Assembly: GCA_017630195.1 (NCBI GenBank)
Contig: JAGBVS010000188.1
Location: forward strand, 1-32,009
Source: Bacteroidales bacterium
Lineage (GTDB): Bacteria; Bacteroidota; Bacteroidia; Bacteroidales; F082
Length of the DNA stretch: 32,009 bases
Direction of reading: 5' to 3'
Under the pieces are notes generated by a model that was given only the letters and a program-made list of their open reading frames with translations, was not told the DNA's origin and ran no database searches. Positions 1 to 7,769 of this stretch are shown one piece after another. Position 1 is the stretch's first letter; every line of letters starts with the position of its first letter. A program made the position numbers and the translations under genes.

Positions 1-1
1 C

Positions 2-829
2 TTCCCTATCCTTCCTTCAATCATCAACGTAAAAGACGAAATCAACGATTTCATTACAAATAAAGGCAGAATCAACTTCCCAGAAGAATGTGTATTCGGC
101 AACGCATTGTGCAAGATTTACCACACTCCAAAACCACAAGCAGAAGTTGTTGAACTTCCAAAAGTTGACGAAGCAAGAATCCGCAAGGTCATCGACAACT
201 GCGAAAACGGTTACATCGGACCAGATGAAATCTTCGAATTGTTAGATGCAGCTGGTATCGCTCAAAAACAAATCCGTGTCGTTGATCAAAAACAACAAGC
301 ATTAGACTTCGCTAACGAAGTTGGTTATCCACTCGTTATGAAAGTTGTCGGTCCTCTCCACAAGTCAGACGTCGGCGGCGTTACTTTGAATGTTCGCGAC
401 ATCGAAACAGTTGACAGAGAATTCGACCGCTTGATGGCTATCCCAGAAACATACGCTGTTGAAATGTATCCAATGCTCGACGGTACAGAGGTTTACATCG
501 GTGCTATCCGTGACGAAAAATTCGGCCATCAAGTATTCTTCGGTTTAGGCGGTATCTTCATCGAAGTATTGAAAGACGTTCAAAATGCTATCGCTCCTAT
601 CACAGCATGCGAAGCTAAAGATATGTTAACCAAGTTACGCGGTTACAAGATTTTGGAAGGCGTCAGAGGACAACAACCAGTCAACGTTGACATCTACGCA
701 GAACAAGTTGCAAGAGTCAGCGCTTTGGTGATGGTTGCTCCAGAAATCGCTGAAATGGACTTGAACCCATTGCTCGGTAATCCTAAGAACGTCGTCGCTG
801 TTGACGCTAGAATTAGAATTGAAAAATAA
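2..829 (+). CDS. ADP-forming acyl-CoA synthetase, C-terminal part (5' partial)
   Basis: The frame is open from the left edge, so the true start lies outside the window and about 276 codons are visible. The first ~40 residues resemble the end of the second CoA-ligase domain. From about residue 50 there is an ATP-grasp fold of the acetate-CoA ligase (ADP-forming) type, with the segments KVVGPLHKSDVGGV and FGLGGIFIEVLKD and the closing EMDLNPLLG motif of the family. Enzymes of this family interconvert acyl-CoA, ADP and phosphate with the free acid, CoA and ATP, giving substrate-level ATP synthesis in fermenting anaerobes. The gene is richer in GC and uses more C-ending codons than the rest of the window, as expected for a highly expressed gene (inference). 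It ends five bases before the next gene and is probably co-transcribed with it. The acid substrate cannot be told from this part. Confidence 0.88.
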   Translation, partial: FPILPSIINVKDEINDFITNKGRINFPEECVFGNALCKIYHTPKPQAEVVELPKVDEARIRKVIDNCENGYIGPDEIFELLDAAGIAQKQIRVVDQKQQALDFANEVGYPLVMKVVGPLHKSDVGGVTLNVRDIETVDREFDRLMAIPETYAVEMYPMLDGTEVYIGAIRDEKFGHQVFFGLGGIFIEVLKDVQNAIAPITACEAKDMLTKLRGYKILEGVRGQQPVNVDIYAEQVARVSALVMVAPEIAEMDLNPLLGNPKNVVAVDARIRIEK

Positions 830-834
830 GTAAG

Positions 835-1521
835 ATGAAGAAAGGTGATATAATTACCACATTAGCTGTCTTGGCAGTCATCGGAGCTTTCGCCTTCGTT
901 CCAGGAGCGATGGATTGGTTCAACACAATGACTGCCAAGCATGGCATGATAATGAGTTTCTTCAAGTTCGCCATCTTGGGAACATTCGGCGAGATGTTGG
1001 CTTTAAGAATTCGTAAAGGCTGCTACATTGAAAAAGGCTTCGGTCTTGTACCAAAGATGCTTGTCTGGGGTTTCCTCGGCGTCATCATCGCATCAGCCAT
1101 GACGATATTCAAGAGCGGCACTGTCACATTACTTGAAAAAGGCTTCGGCGTTTCAGAAGCAGGCGCTTGGTTCAAAGGTGACTTCAGCGGAGGCAAAGTC
1201 TTCGTCGCACTCTTAGTCAGCGTTTTGATGAACACCATCTTCGCTCCTGTCTTCATGACATTCCACAAAGTGACAGACATCCACATCGCTGAGACAGGCG
1301 GAACATTGAAAGGATTCTTCTGCAACAGATTGAAAATCCAAGAGACAATAGCACACAAAATCAACTGGGACTTACAATACGGTTTCGTCTTCAAAAAGAC
1401 TATCCCATTGTTCTGGTATCCAGCACACACAATCACATTCCTTTTACCAGGAAACTACCAAGTGTTGTTCGCAGCATTCTTAGGCGTTGTGTTAGGATTG
1501 ATTTTGAGCATCAAGAAATAA
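835..1521 (+). CDS. Mpv17/PMP22-like integral membrane protein
   Basis: A 228-residue protein with about four to five hydrophobic segments: residues 8-26, 38-56, 74-92, about 120-145, and 190-225. The C-terminal stretch FWYPAHTITFLLPGNYQVLF, followed by a last hydrophobic segment and SIKK, matches the spacing of the Mpv17/PMP22 signature (W-x-x-P, then N/T-F-x-x-P, then a basic or polar turn). It lacks a cleavable signal peptide. The family forms small membrane channels or transport-related proteins in eukaryotes; the role of the bacterial homologues is not known, and I do not assign a substrate. It begins five bases after the acyl-CoA synthetase stop and is followed by a strong terminator, so the two probably form the end of one operon. 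The family call rests on motif resemblance only. Confidence 0.6.
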   Translation: MKKGDIITTLAVLAVIGAFAFVPGAMDWFNTMTAKHGMIMSFFKFAILGTFGEMLALRIRKGCYIEKGFGLVPKMLVWGFLGVIIASAMTIFKSGTVTLLEKGFGVSEAGAWFKGDFSGGKVFVALLVSVLMNTIFAPVFMTFHKVTDIHIAETGGTLKGFFCNRLKIQETIAHKINWDLQYGFVFKKTIPLFWYPAHTITFLLPGNYQVLFAAFLGVVLGLILSIKK

Positions 1522-1560
1522 AAATGTAGAGACTTTATTTATGGCGTCTTATTAAGACAA

Positions 1561-1597
1561 AAAGCGTGTCACTTCTCAATGTTGACGCGCTTTTTTT
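1561..1597. terminator. Intrinsic terminator, probably bidirectional
   Basis: An 11-bp stem (1561-1571 with 1583-1593, one G-T pair) encloses an 11-base loop and runs into seven T residues on the plus strand. An A-run just before the stem gives a T-run on the minus strand, so it can also stop transcription of the convergent HEPN gene at 1647. A small upstream hairpin (gtctt/aagac, 1546-1558) precedes it. Confidence 0.85.
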
Positions 1598-1646
1598 GTG
1601 AATTTTAGAAACATCTAATCATATCTTCAAACACTGATTCTTTTAA

Positions 1647-2600
1647 TCATATACTCCAAACTGGCAATTCTTTCCAGTCTAAACAGAATCCCATTTCTTT
1701 ATAACTTAAAAGTTTTCCTCCTTTATTCATTATTAACATAAGATTCTTTTTTAAATCATTTCCTGGACTAATTACATCAGACAAATATTTTACACAACAT
1801 AATAATGCAAATAATTTATTTGACCTTATTATCTTTATTGTTTTCTTATCAATAAATGGGTATTTTGTATTATATGGTAATATTACATTAACAATATATC
1901 TTCTATTCCAAATCCTGCTATGATGAGCACAACAATTTCTTAACACCGCAATTGCATGAAGCCAATTTGTAAAAATAAAATCATTAGGAAGACCGAACTC
2001 CTTTGCTATCTCTGTCTTTTCATGGGATTTCTGCAATAAGTCATACATTCTGCTGAGCGTTCCCAACGACAATACCTCAAGAGTCATCCAAGCTGGTGGT
2101 AATTCTGGATTATCATACTTTGAAAAATAATGTTTTATAAAATCCTCATTACTTCTATTAATTTCTGATTTTATATCTTTCATCAAAACATCAAACGCAT
2201 CAATTTCTTCTCCGCCTTTAGTTTTCACAAACTTTTCTCTATATAACAAAGGATTAACAAACCAATGACTATCATTCGTAGATTCACTATATATCTGTAC
2301 GATTTTAGTTCTAACTGCTATTTCAATTTTTTCAATTGCATTAAACATCAGACTTCTTAACCGTCTATCAAAACAATATAAATCTATAATATCCGAAAAA
2401 TGAATATTATCAATTATAAATTGATGATCTGCTGTTTCATCTTTATTATTCTGAAACGGATATGTATAAGCACGAAGTCTGTAATAACTAATATTTGACA
2501 AATAATTATTTGCGACTATTTTATCGTCAAATATCAGGCCTCTACTTTGCAATTTGTCTATTTGTTCTAAAATAGGCAAAGGTTTCTTTTGGTAATTCAT
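1647..2600 (-). CDS. Abi_2 family HEPN protein (AbiD/AbiF-like abortive infection)
   Basis: A 317-residue soluble protein with the Abi_2 layout. An N-terminal segment, KPLPILEQIDKLQSRGL, is followed by YLSNISYYRLRAYTYPF, then the helix DLYCFDRRLRSLMFNAIEKI typical of AbiD/AbiF proteins, and finally the HEPN motif RNCCAH at R221-H226. In HEPN proteins the R-x4-H residues form a metal-independent RNase active site, usually in a dimer. Family members are phage-defence or toxin-like RNases that are silent until triggered. The gene stands alone between a terminator and the recN operon, has its own promoter and is preceded by a structured leader RNA (see the ncRNA entry). No partner protein is adjacent. 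The family is clear; the target RNA and the trigger are unknown. It could act alone or as an RNA-controlled toxin. Confidence 0.88.
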   Translation of the reverse strand: MNYQKKPLPILEQIDKLQSRGLIFDDKIVANNYLSNISYYRLRAYTYPFQNNKDETADHQFIIDNIHFSDIIDLYCFDRRLRSLMFNAIEKIEIAVRTKIVQIYSESTNDSHWFVNPLLYREKFVKTKGGEEIDAFDVLMKDIKSEINRSNEDFIKHYFSKYDNPELPPAWMTLEVLSLGTLSRMYDLLQKSHEKTEIAKEFGLPNDFIFTNWLHAIAVLRNCCAHHSRIWNRRYIVNVILPYNTKYPFIDKKTIKIIRSNKLFALLCCVKYLSDVISPGNDLKKNLMLIMNKGGKLLSYKEMGFCLDWKELPVWSI

Positions 2601-2665
2601 AGTTCTTATATACTCGAAGACCTTCCTGGTGCGCTGATCTACGAGAAGCGTGGAAGGTCATATTG
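2601..2665 (-). ncRNA. Candidate structured leader RNA of the AbiF-like gene
   Basis: Read on the minus strand, the stretch between the predicted transcription start (about 2662-2666) and the ATG folds into a compact hairpin. An 8-bp perfect outer stem (GACCTTCC 2659-2652 with GGAAGGTC 2626-2619) encloses a 4-bp inner stem (CGCT 2650-2647 with AGCG 2635-2632) and an 11-base loop. The loop sequence CTCG could pair with CGAG just 3' of the stem, as a possible short pseudoknot. Small structured RNAs have been reported next to AbiF-type HEPN genes (from memory), so a regulatory or antitoxin-like RNA is plausible. A simple operator or a translation-controlling 5' UTR would look the same. Confidence 0.5.
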
Positions 2666-2669
2666 CTTG

Positions 2670-2677
2670 CAAAGATA
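2670..2677 (-). promoter_or_regulatory. -7 promoter element of the AbiF-like gene
   Basis: TATCTTTG on the minus strand fits the Bacteroidetes TAnnTTTG element. It lies about 10 bases before the first stem of the leader hairpin, so the transcript would begin almost at the stem. A TTTG occurs upstream at a longer than usual distance, so the -33 box is not clear. Confidence 0.6.
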
Positions 2678-2766
2678 TAGTTTTTTTCTCAAATCATATA
2701 ACAAAAGTCACAGAAAAAATTGTTAAAAAAGAGTAATGAAAAATTAAGAAAAAAAATCCTACATTC

Positions 2767-4416
2767 CTAATTTATCAAAACCTCCGCCGCTCTCATCGCT
2801 TCGGCAGTGACTTCGGCGTTGGAAAGCATCTTCGCGATTTCCATGATACGTTCTTCGCGTGTCAGAGTTCTGATGTTAGAACGTGTCTTTTCGTCAACAA
2901 CATCTTTATATACAAAGAAATGATTCTTCGCTTTACTTGCCACTTGTGGTAAGTGAGTGATACTTACGAGCTGAAGCGTCTCTCCCATCACCTTCATGAT
3001 GTCACCGAGTTTTGATGCGACTTCACCAGAAACGCCGGTGTCAATCTCATCAAATATCAATGTTGGGATGTAATTGTTTTTCGCTGCTATACTCTTAATC
3101 GCGAGCATCAAACGTGAGAGCTCGCCACCAGAAGCAGCCTTCGCCATATTTTCTGGAGCGTAGCCTTTATTTGCAGAAAACATAAATGTCACGACATCAG
3201 TTCCATTTGATGTCAACTCATTTATATTTTCTATCTTAATTTCAAAAACGCCGTGAGGCATCGCAAGTTGGCGAATGACATCAGTGACATCTTTTTCAAA
3301 AATAGCCTTGGCAGAAAGTCGTCTCTTGTTCAATTCTTTCGCCTTTTGACTCAAAGTTTTTTCCATCGCCTTGACTTCTTTTTCTTTATCAGCGACGATT
3401 TCATCTATATTTGAAAACTCATCGACTTTACGTCTTATATCTTCTCTAAGTTGAAGCAATTGTGAATAATCATTAAGATGATGTTTCATCATAAGACGCC
3501 GAATCACATCGAAACGTTCTTGCAATGTTTCAAGCGATGAAATATCCATCGAGTCGTCCTGAAGATTATTCAAGTCGGAGCAAATGTCTCTAAGTTCAAT
3601 CTTGACGGAGTTAAGGCGTTCCGACATAGAATCAAGTTCAGAGATATAACGTTTCAGCTTATCGACATTATATAATAAGGTATTGATTCCATCAAGAACA
3701 GAAGTCTCGCTATTTTCAAGAATCATTGTCGATTCATTAAGAAGACGGCTTATCTCTTCTTGATTTTCAAGAATTTCTATTCTTTGAGCGAGTTCATCGT
3801 ATTCATTATCTTGAAGTTCTGACTTTACGAGTTCATCAAGTTGGAATTTCAGATAATCATTTTCGTCTATATTATTCAATGCCTTTTTACGAAGTGATTC
3901 CAATTCATTTCTGGCAGATGTATATTCTTTATATGACTTCTTATATTCAGTGAGCAGCTCTTGATTGTTGGCAGCGTCATCTAACAATGAAAGCTGAAAA
4001 TCAGGATTGCACAACAAAAGAGAATCGTGTTGCGAATGAATATCAACGAGATGCGAACCGAGTTCTTTTAAAACCTGTAAAGAAACGGGAGTATCATTCA
4101 CAAAAGAACGAGATTTTTTCTGAGGATTAAGCTCTCGACGGATGATACATTCTTCTTCAAAATCGATGTCATTTTCTTCAAAGAAAGACTTTAATCTCTC
4201 GTTATTCAAAGCGAATGAAGCTTCAACTACACATTTTTTAGTATCGTCAAAAAGGATATTTGAGTCGGCTCGATTACCAAGAACGAAACCTAATGCGCCG
4301 AGTAGAATTGATTTTCCAGCTCCTGTCTCACCTGTTATGACAGTAAATCCATTATCAAATTCTATTGACAATGATGATATTAAAGCATAGTTAGATATTG
4401 ATAATTTCTGTAGCAT
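2767..4416 (-). CDS. recN: DNA repair protein RecN
   Basis: An SMC-like ATPase of 549 residues, normal for the family. The Walker A motif GETGAGKS is at residues 29-36. Residues ~150-370 form a charged coiled coil. The ABC signature ASGGELSRLMLAIK is at ~425-440 and Walker B LIFDEIDTGVSG at ~450-461, followed by the ITHLPQVAS switch. RecN acts in recombinational repair of double-strand breaks, holding broken DNA ends in the cytoplasm. It is the last gene of the bamD-rpoZ-coaBC-DUF4835-recN operon, beginning two bases after the DUF4835 stop. Downstream on the minus strand is a T-rich stretch without a convincing hairpin. Confidence 0.95.
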   Translation of the reverse strand: MLQKLSISNYALISSLSIEFDNGFTVITGETGAGKSILLGALGFVLGNRADSNILFDDTKKCVVEASFALNNERLKSFFEENDIDFEEECIIRRELNPQKKSRSFVNDTPVSLQVLKELGSHLVDIHSQHDSLLLCNPDFQLSLLDDAANNQELLTEYKKSYKEYTSARNELESLRKKALNNIDENDYLKFQLDELVKSELQDNEYDELAQRIEILENQEEISRLLNESTMILENSETSVLDGINTLLYNVDKLKRYISELDSMSERLNSVKIELRDICSDLNNLQDDSMDISSLETLQERFDVIRRLMMKHHLNDYSQLLQLREDIRRKVDEFSNIDEIVADKEKEVKAMEKTLSQKAKELNKRRLSAKAIFEKDVTDVIRQLAMPHGVFEIKIENINELTSNGTDVVTFMFSANKGYAPENMAKAASGGELSRLMLAIKSIAAKNNYIPTLIFDEIDTGVSGEVASKLGDIMKVMGETLQLVSITHLPQVASKAKNHFFVYKDVVDEKTRSNIRTLTREERIMEIAKMLSNAEVTAEAMRAAEVLIN

Positions 4417-4418
4417 GC

Positions 4419-5330
4419 TTATTTTCTTCCTGACAAAAGTTCTTCATATTCTGAAGCATGAGAAGGATCTATTTCTCTTAAAACATTAACAGCTTTGGTC
4501 TTTTCTTGGAGATTTCCTTCAGAATAAATGCTTTTCCATTCACTTCGTTTTGTATCGTTAAGAATTTGGATGAACAACAAGTTCGGTCTTTCCGAATATA
4601 TTTGTTTAAGATATTCCAAAGATTTTGTTATTGCCGCTTTACCTTCATCTTGTTTTGTTGACATAACATCCAAGCCAAGTCGATGATATTCATATATAAA
4701 CTGTCGAATGGGCTTATATGAAGCATTATTCATATTTTCATTCAGCCAATAACGGTTTCTTTTATCATCAAAAGCTTTCCATCCCGATTCGTCTGCGCTT
4801 TGAGCTGCTGTAACAATTTGGTCAGTGATTTTGAAGAAAGGGTCGCCGCCATAAAGTCCGAAGCTATCAAAATACAATCCGAGTGAATAATAAGCATAGA
4901 AAGCGAGAGTTGATGTCAAGTTCGACATATAAGTATTTTCAGAGAAATCAAGAGGTTGAGACTCAATATATTCGAACACAAAATCATCATCCTGATAATT
5001 AAACAAAGGTGTGTTGTAGTTTGTTTTGTATGTTGGACGGCGGAGAGCTATATTCAATTCAGCCTCAATCATATTACCGTCTTTTTTTGCAACATTGATA
5101 ACAATTGCGCCTTCTATTCTTTCTTCCGGTTCTAACTTAACATTAGTCCATACTTTGTTATTCATAAAGTTAAGTATTCCTTCTTTAAGAGATTCGAAAG
5201 CACGTTGGTCGGTACCTTCCACTCTTGCAGAAGAGACCGTCACGTCGATGTTAAACTCTTGAGCTTTAAGGGAATCAAGTCCCATCAAAGAGCATAACAA
5301 TATCAATAAAGCACAAATTTTTCTTTTCAT
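4419..5330 (-). CDS. DUF4835 family exported protein
   Basis: A 303-residue protein with a signal peptide (MKRKICALLILLCSLMGLDS, cleavage probably after KAQ near residue 24) and a beta-rich body. Segments such as LNIALRRPTYKTNYNTPLFNYQDDDFVF and YYSLGLYFDSFGLYGGDPFF are typical of DUF4835, a family found essentially only in Bacteroidetes and commonly located between coaBC and recN, as here. The body after the signal peptide should be periplasmic or outer-membrane associated. The function is unknown. It begins three bases after the coaBC stop and ends two bases before recN, so it is certainly in the operon. Confidence 0.85.
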   Translation of the reverse strand: MKRKICALLILLCSLMGLDSLKAQEFNIDVTVSSARVEGTDQRAFESLKEGILNFMNNKVWTNVKLEPEERIEGAIVINVAKKDGNMIEAELNIALRRPTYKTNYNTPLFNYQDDDFVFEYIESQPLDFSENTYMSNLTSTLAFYAYYSLGLYFDSFGLYGGDPFFKITDQIVTAAQSADESGWKAFDDKRNRYWLNENMNNASYKPIRQFIYEYHRLGLDVMSTKQDEGKAAITKSLEYLKQIYSERPNLLFIQILNDTKRSEWKSIYSEGNLQEKTKAVNVLREIDPSHASEYEELLSGRK

Positions 5331-5333
5331 ATT

Positions 5334-6539
5334 TCAGTTTATATATTGGTGGATGGCGTCTAAGACATCTAATGCCACTTCATTTTTAGGTTTCAGTTCA
5401 AAATCTGTAATTTTGTCATCTTTCGTAATGATAGAAATCTTATTAGTTTTTGTCTTAAATCCAACACCAGATTCATTCATTACATTAAGAACGATAAGAT
5501 CTATGTTTTTGGTATGTAATTTCTTTTTAGCATTCTCCAAACCATTTTCTGTTTCAAGAGCGAAACCTACTACGACCTGGTTATCAGACTTTTTACTTCC
5601 AACAGATTTAAGAATATCTTCTGTTTTGACAAGTTTTAAAGTGATGGTATCGTTATCTGGATTTTTCTTAATCTTTTGTTCAGCAACTATTTCCGGTCTG
5701 AAGTCAGCCACTGCTGCGCTCAGCACTGCAATATCTGTTTTAGGGAAGAAAGACATCACAGCATCATACATTTCTTTTGCAGATGTCACTGGCAACACAT
5801 TGATATTATTTCTATTAGGCGAGATATTAGACGGTCCTAACACAAGAGTCACCTCTGCGCCTTGATCAGCGAATGCGCGAGCTATCTCAATGCCCATCAG
5901 TCCTGAGCTATGATTTCCGATGAATCTTACAGGGTCAATAGCTTCGTAGGTTGGACCAGCTGTTATAAGGACTTTCTTGCCAGTAAAATTACGTTTTGTT
6001 TGAAAGAACGCTTTTATTCTTTCATATATTTTCTGAGGTTCTTCCATTCTGCCTTCACCACACAAACCGCTTGCGAGTTCTCCTGACGAAGGGGCCACGA
6101 AGATACATCCTCTTTCAATTAAGGTTTTGATATTTTGTTGGGTAGCCTGATGTTTATACATATCGAGGTCCATTGCTGGAGCGAACATGATAGGACATTT
6201 TGCTGAGAGACATACCGTAAGCAAATAGTTATCTGCCATGCCGTAAGCCATTTTAGCCATTGTATTTGCCGATGCTGGAGCCACGACCATAAGGTCGGCC
6301 CACAATCCAAGCTCAACATGGCTGTCCCACTTGCCAGTTTGTTCATCGAAACCGTAGGTTAACACAGGATTACCGCTGAGTGTTGACAAAGTAAGAGGCG
6401 TGACGAAATCTCTTGCTGAAGGTGTCATCACGACTCTCACATCTGCGCCGTCCTTTTTCAACAGACGCACCAACAAAGGAATTTTATAGGCGGCAATGCT
6501 ACCTGTAATTCCTAATAGAATTTTCTTTCCGGTTAGCAT
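5334..6539 (-). CDS. coaBC: Bifunctional phosphopantothenoylcysteine decarboxylase/synthetase CoaBC
   Basis: Makes 4'-phosphopantetheine from 4'-phosphopantothenate and cysteine in coenzyme A synthesis. The N-terminal CoaC flavoprotein domain (~1-180) shows GITGSIAAYK, the catalytic His in DSHVELG (H74), the PAMDLDM substrate clamp (~121-127) and the active-site Cys in SGLCGEGRM (C160). The C-terminal CoaB domain (~186-401) starts at GKKVLITAGPTYEAIDPVRF and contains the NHSSGLMG nucleotide site and the KKNP segment. The length of 401 residues is normal. Third gene of the operon, 14 bases after rpoZ and three before DUF4835. Confidence 0.96.
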   Translation of the reverse strand: MLTGKKILLGITGSIAAYKIPLLVRLLKKDGADVRVVMTPSARDFVTPLTLSTLSGNPVLTYGFDEQTGKWDSHVELGLWADLMVVAPASANTMAKMAYGMADNYLLTVCLSAKCPIMFAPAMDLDMYKHQATQQNIKTLIERGCIFVAPSSGELASGLCGEGRMEEPQKIYERIKAFFQTKRNFTGKKVLITAGPTYEAIDPVRFIGNHSSGLMGIEIARAFADQGAEVTLVLGPSNISPNRNNINVLPVTSAKEMYDAVMSFFPKTDIAVLSAAVADFRPEIVAEQKIKKNPDNDTITLKLVKTEDILKSVGSKKSDNQVVVGFALETENGLENAKKKLHTKNIDLIVLNVMNESGVGFKTKTNKISIITKDDKITDFELKPKNEVALDVLDAIHQYIN

Positions 6540-6553
6540 TGTAACTCCTTATC

Positions 6554-6889
6554 TTAGAAATCTCCTTCGTTTTCCTTGTTAGGATTACGATAATAGATAC
6601 GATCGTTTAAAAATTCATTGACAGCAATCAAAGTTGGTTTTGGCAATTTTTCATAATATTTTGCCACTTCGATTTGTTCTTTGTTTTCGAAGACTTCTTC
6701 AAGACTGTCATTGCTTGTTGTGTACTCTTCTATTTTTTTATTGAGTTCACTTTTCATTTCAGCAGCAATTTGGTCTGATCTTTTTGCCATGATAGCTACT
6801 GTTTCATAAATGTTACCTGTGCCAATATAAAATTGATCTTTTTGACGAGTGACACAAGTTGTCTCGGTGTTAATTTTTTTAAAATCCAT
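6554..6889 (-). CDS. rpoZ: DNA-directed RNA polymerase omega subunit, Bacteroidetes type
   Basis: A 111-residue protein with the layout of Bacteroidetes omega/Rpb6-like subunits: an N-terminal stretch MDFKKINTETTCVTR, the conserved core GNIYETVAIMAKRSDQIAAE (~25-44), an acidic linker, and a tail containing KPTLIAVNEFLNDRIYYR. Omega stabilises assembly of the RNA polymerase core by holding beta'. The start codon follows the bamD stop directly, with no intervening base, and coaBC follows after 14 bases. This order is common in the phylum. Confidence 0.85.
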   Translation of the reverse strand: MDFKKINTETTCVTRQKDQFYIGTGNIYETVAIMAKRSDQIAAEMKSELNKKIEEYTTSNDSLEEVFENKEQIEVAKYYEKLPKPTLIAVNEFLNDRIYYRNPNKENEGDF

Positions 6890-7699
6890 TTAATTAGTTT
6901 TTATATTTGATAATTCTAATTTTATTCTCTCTATTACAGGTTCCAACTCTGCTATATATTTACTTTCAGGATAAATATACGTCAATGTGTTATATTTCTC
7001 CAACGCTAATTCATAACGTTCACGTTGTTTTTCCATAACACTTTTTTGAGCATAATTATAGTATGTTAAAACCATATAATTCATTATTTCTTCACGATGG
7101 TGGGTTGCAGGATTCTCTTTCATGAAGCTTTCAAAACTTGTTATAGCAGCCTGAAATTCTTCCATCTTATAATACAGCATACATGTATTAAAATCTTTTT
7201 CCACTATCTTATATCTAAGTGTATCAATAAGTTGATTCGCACTATCTACATATATGCTTTTTGGATACAAGTCAACGAAGCTTTGAAATTCACTTATTGC
7301 AGTATAAGAATCAGTTTGATCAAGGGCGATATTAGGTGATTCGAGATAATAGCAGCATGCACTTCTAAAAAGGGCAAATTCTGTTCTCTTTCCAAATGGA
7401 TAATTTACCACATAACGTTTGTAATAATGACTTGCTATGTTATAATCATTCATATGGTAGTAACATTCTGCCGTATAATATGCAATATCTTCACCTTCCG
7501 GTTTGCCTCTATAAGCCGCCTGCAAAATATCAAACAACTGTAATGCTCTGTTATAATCCTTTTGTTTATAATACAACATCGCTGCATTGTATTTATATTC
7601 ATTATCAGTACTTTTGAGCAATTTACTATAGTTACTACATGACACGAATGTCATCAAAAAAAACATTATAGCTGATATAAAAAACCAATTCTTTCGCAT
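6890..7699 (-). CDS. bamD: Outer-membrane assembly lipoprotein BamD
   Basis: A tetratricopeptide-repeat lipoprotein of the BAM complex, which inserts beta-barrel proteins into the outer membrane. From the chosen ATG the protein has 269 residues. It has a hydrophobic signal with a lipobox-like end FVSC (Cys21), then SKLLKSTDNEYKYNAAMLYY and repeated TPR pairs such as KQKDYNRALQLFDILQ, MNDYNIASHYYKRYVVNYP and KMEEFQAAITSFESFMKENP. The frame extends upstream to a TTG at 7729 and another ATG at 7714, but the only good -7 element lies at 7704-7711. A transcript from there would begin at or next to the ATG at 7699, so I chose that start. First gene of the operon ending with recN. Confidence 0.88.
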   Translation of the reverse strand: MRKNWFFISAIMFFLMTFVSCSNYSKLLKSTDNEYKYNAAMLYYKQKDYNRALQLFDILQAAYRGKPEGEDIAYYTAECYYHMNDYNIASHYYKRYVVNYPFGKRTEFALFRSACCYYLESPNIALDQTDSYTAISEFQSFVDLYPKSIYVDSANQLIDTLRYKIVEKDFNTCMLYYKMEEFQAAITSFESFMKENPATHHREEIMNYMVLTYYNYAQKSVMEKQRERYELALEKYNTLTYIYPESKYIAELEPVIERIKLELSNIKTN

Positions 7700-7703
7700 A
7701 GTG

Positions 7704-7711
7704 CAAAAATA
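7704..7711 (-). promoter_or_regulatory. -7 promoter element of the bamD-recN operon
   Basis: TATTTTTG on the minus strand fits TAnnTTTG and ends four bases before the bamD ATG at 7699. The mRNA may therefore have almost no 5' leader. No clear -33 box. Confidence 0.45.
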
Positions 7712-7769
7712 CATTATTTTATCGTTCAAAAAACGTCTTTTATAAGAATTTATTATTACAAAATTTCAT

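Noticed and set aside
2690-2766. A terminator directly after recN
   Set aside because: The minus strand is T-rich here, but I found no stem of useful strength.
5353-5865. A 170-codon open frame opposite coaBC
   Set aside because: Antisense shadow of the conserved CoaB domain; no signal or motif.
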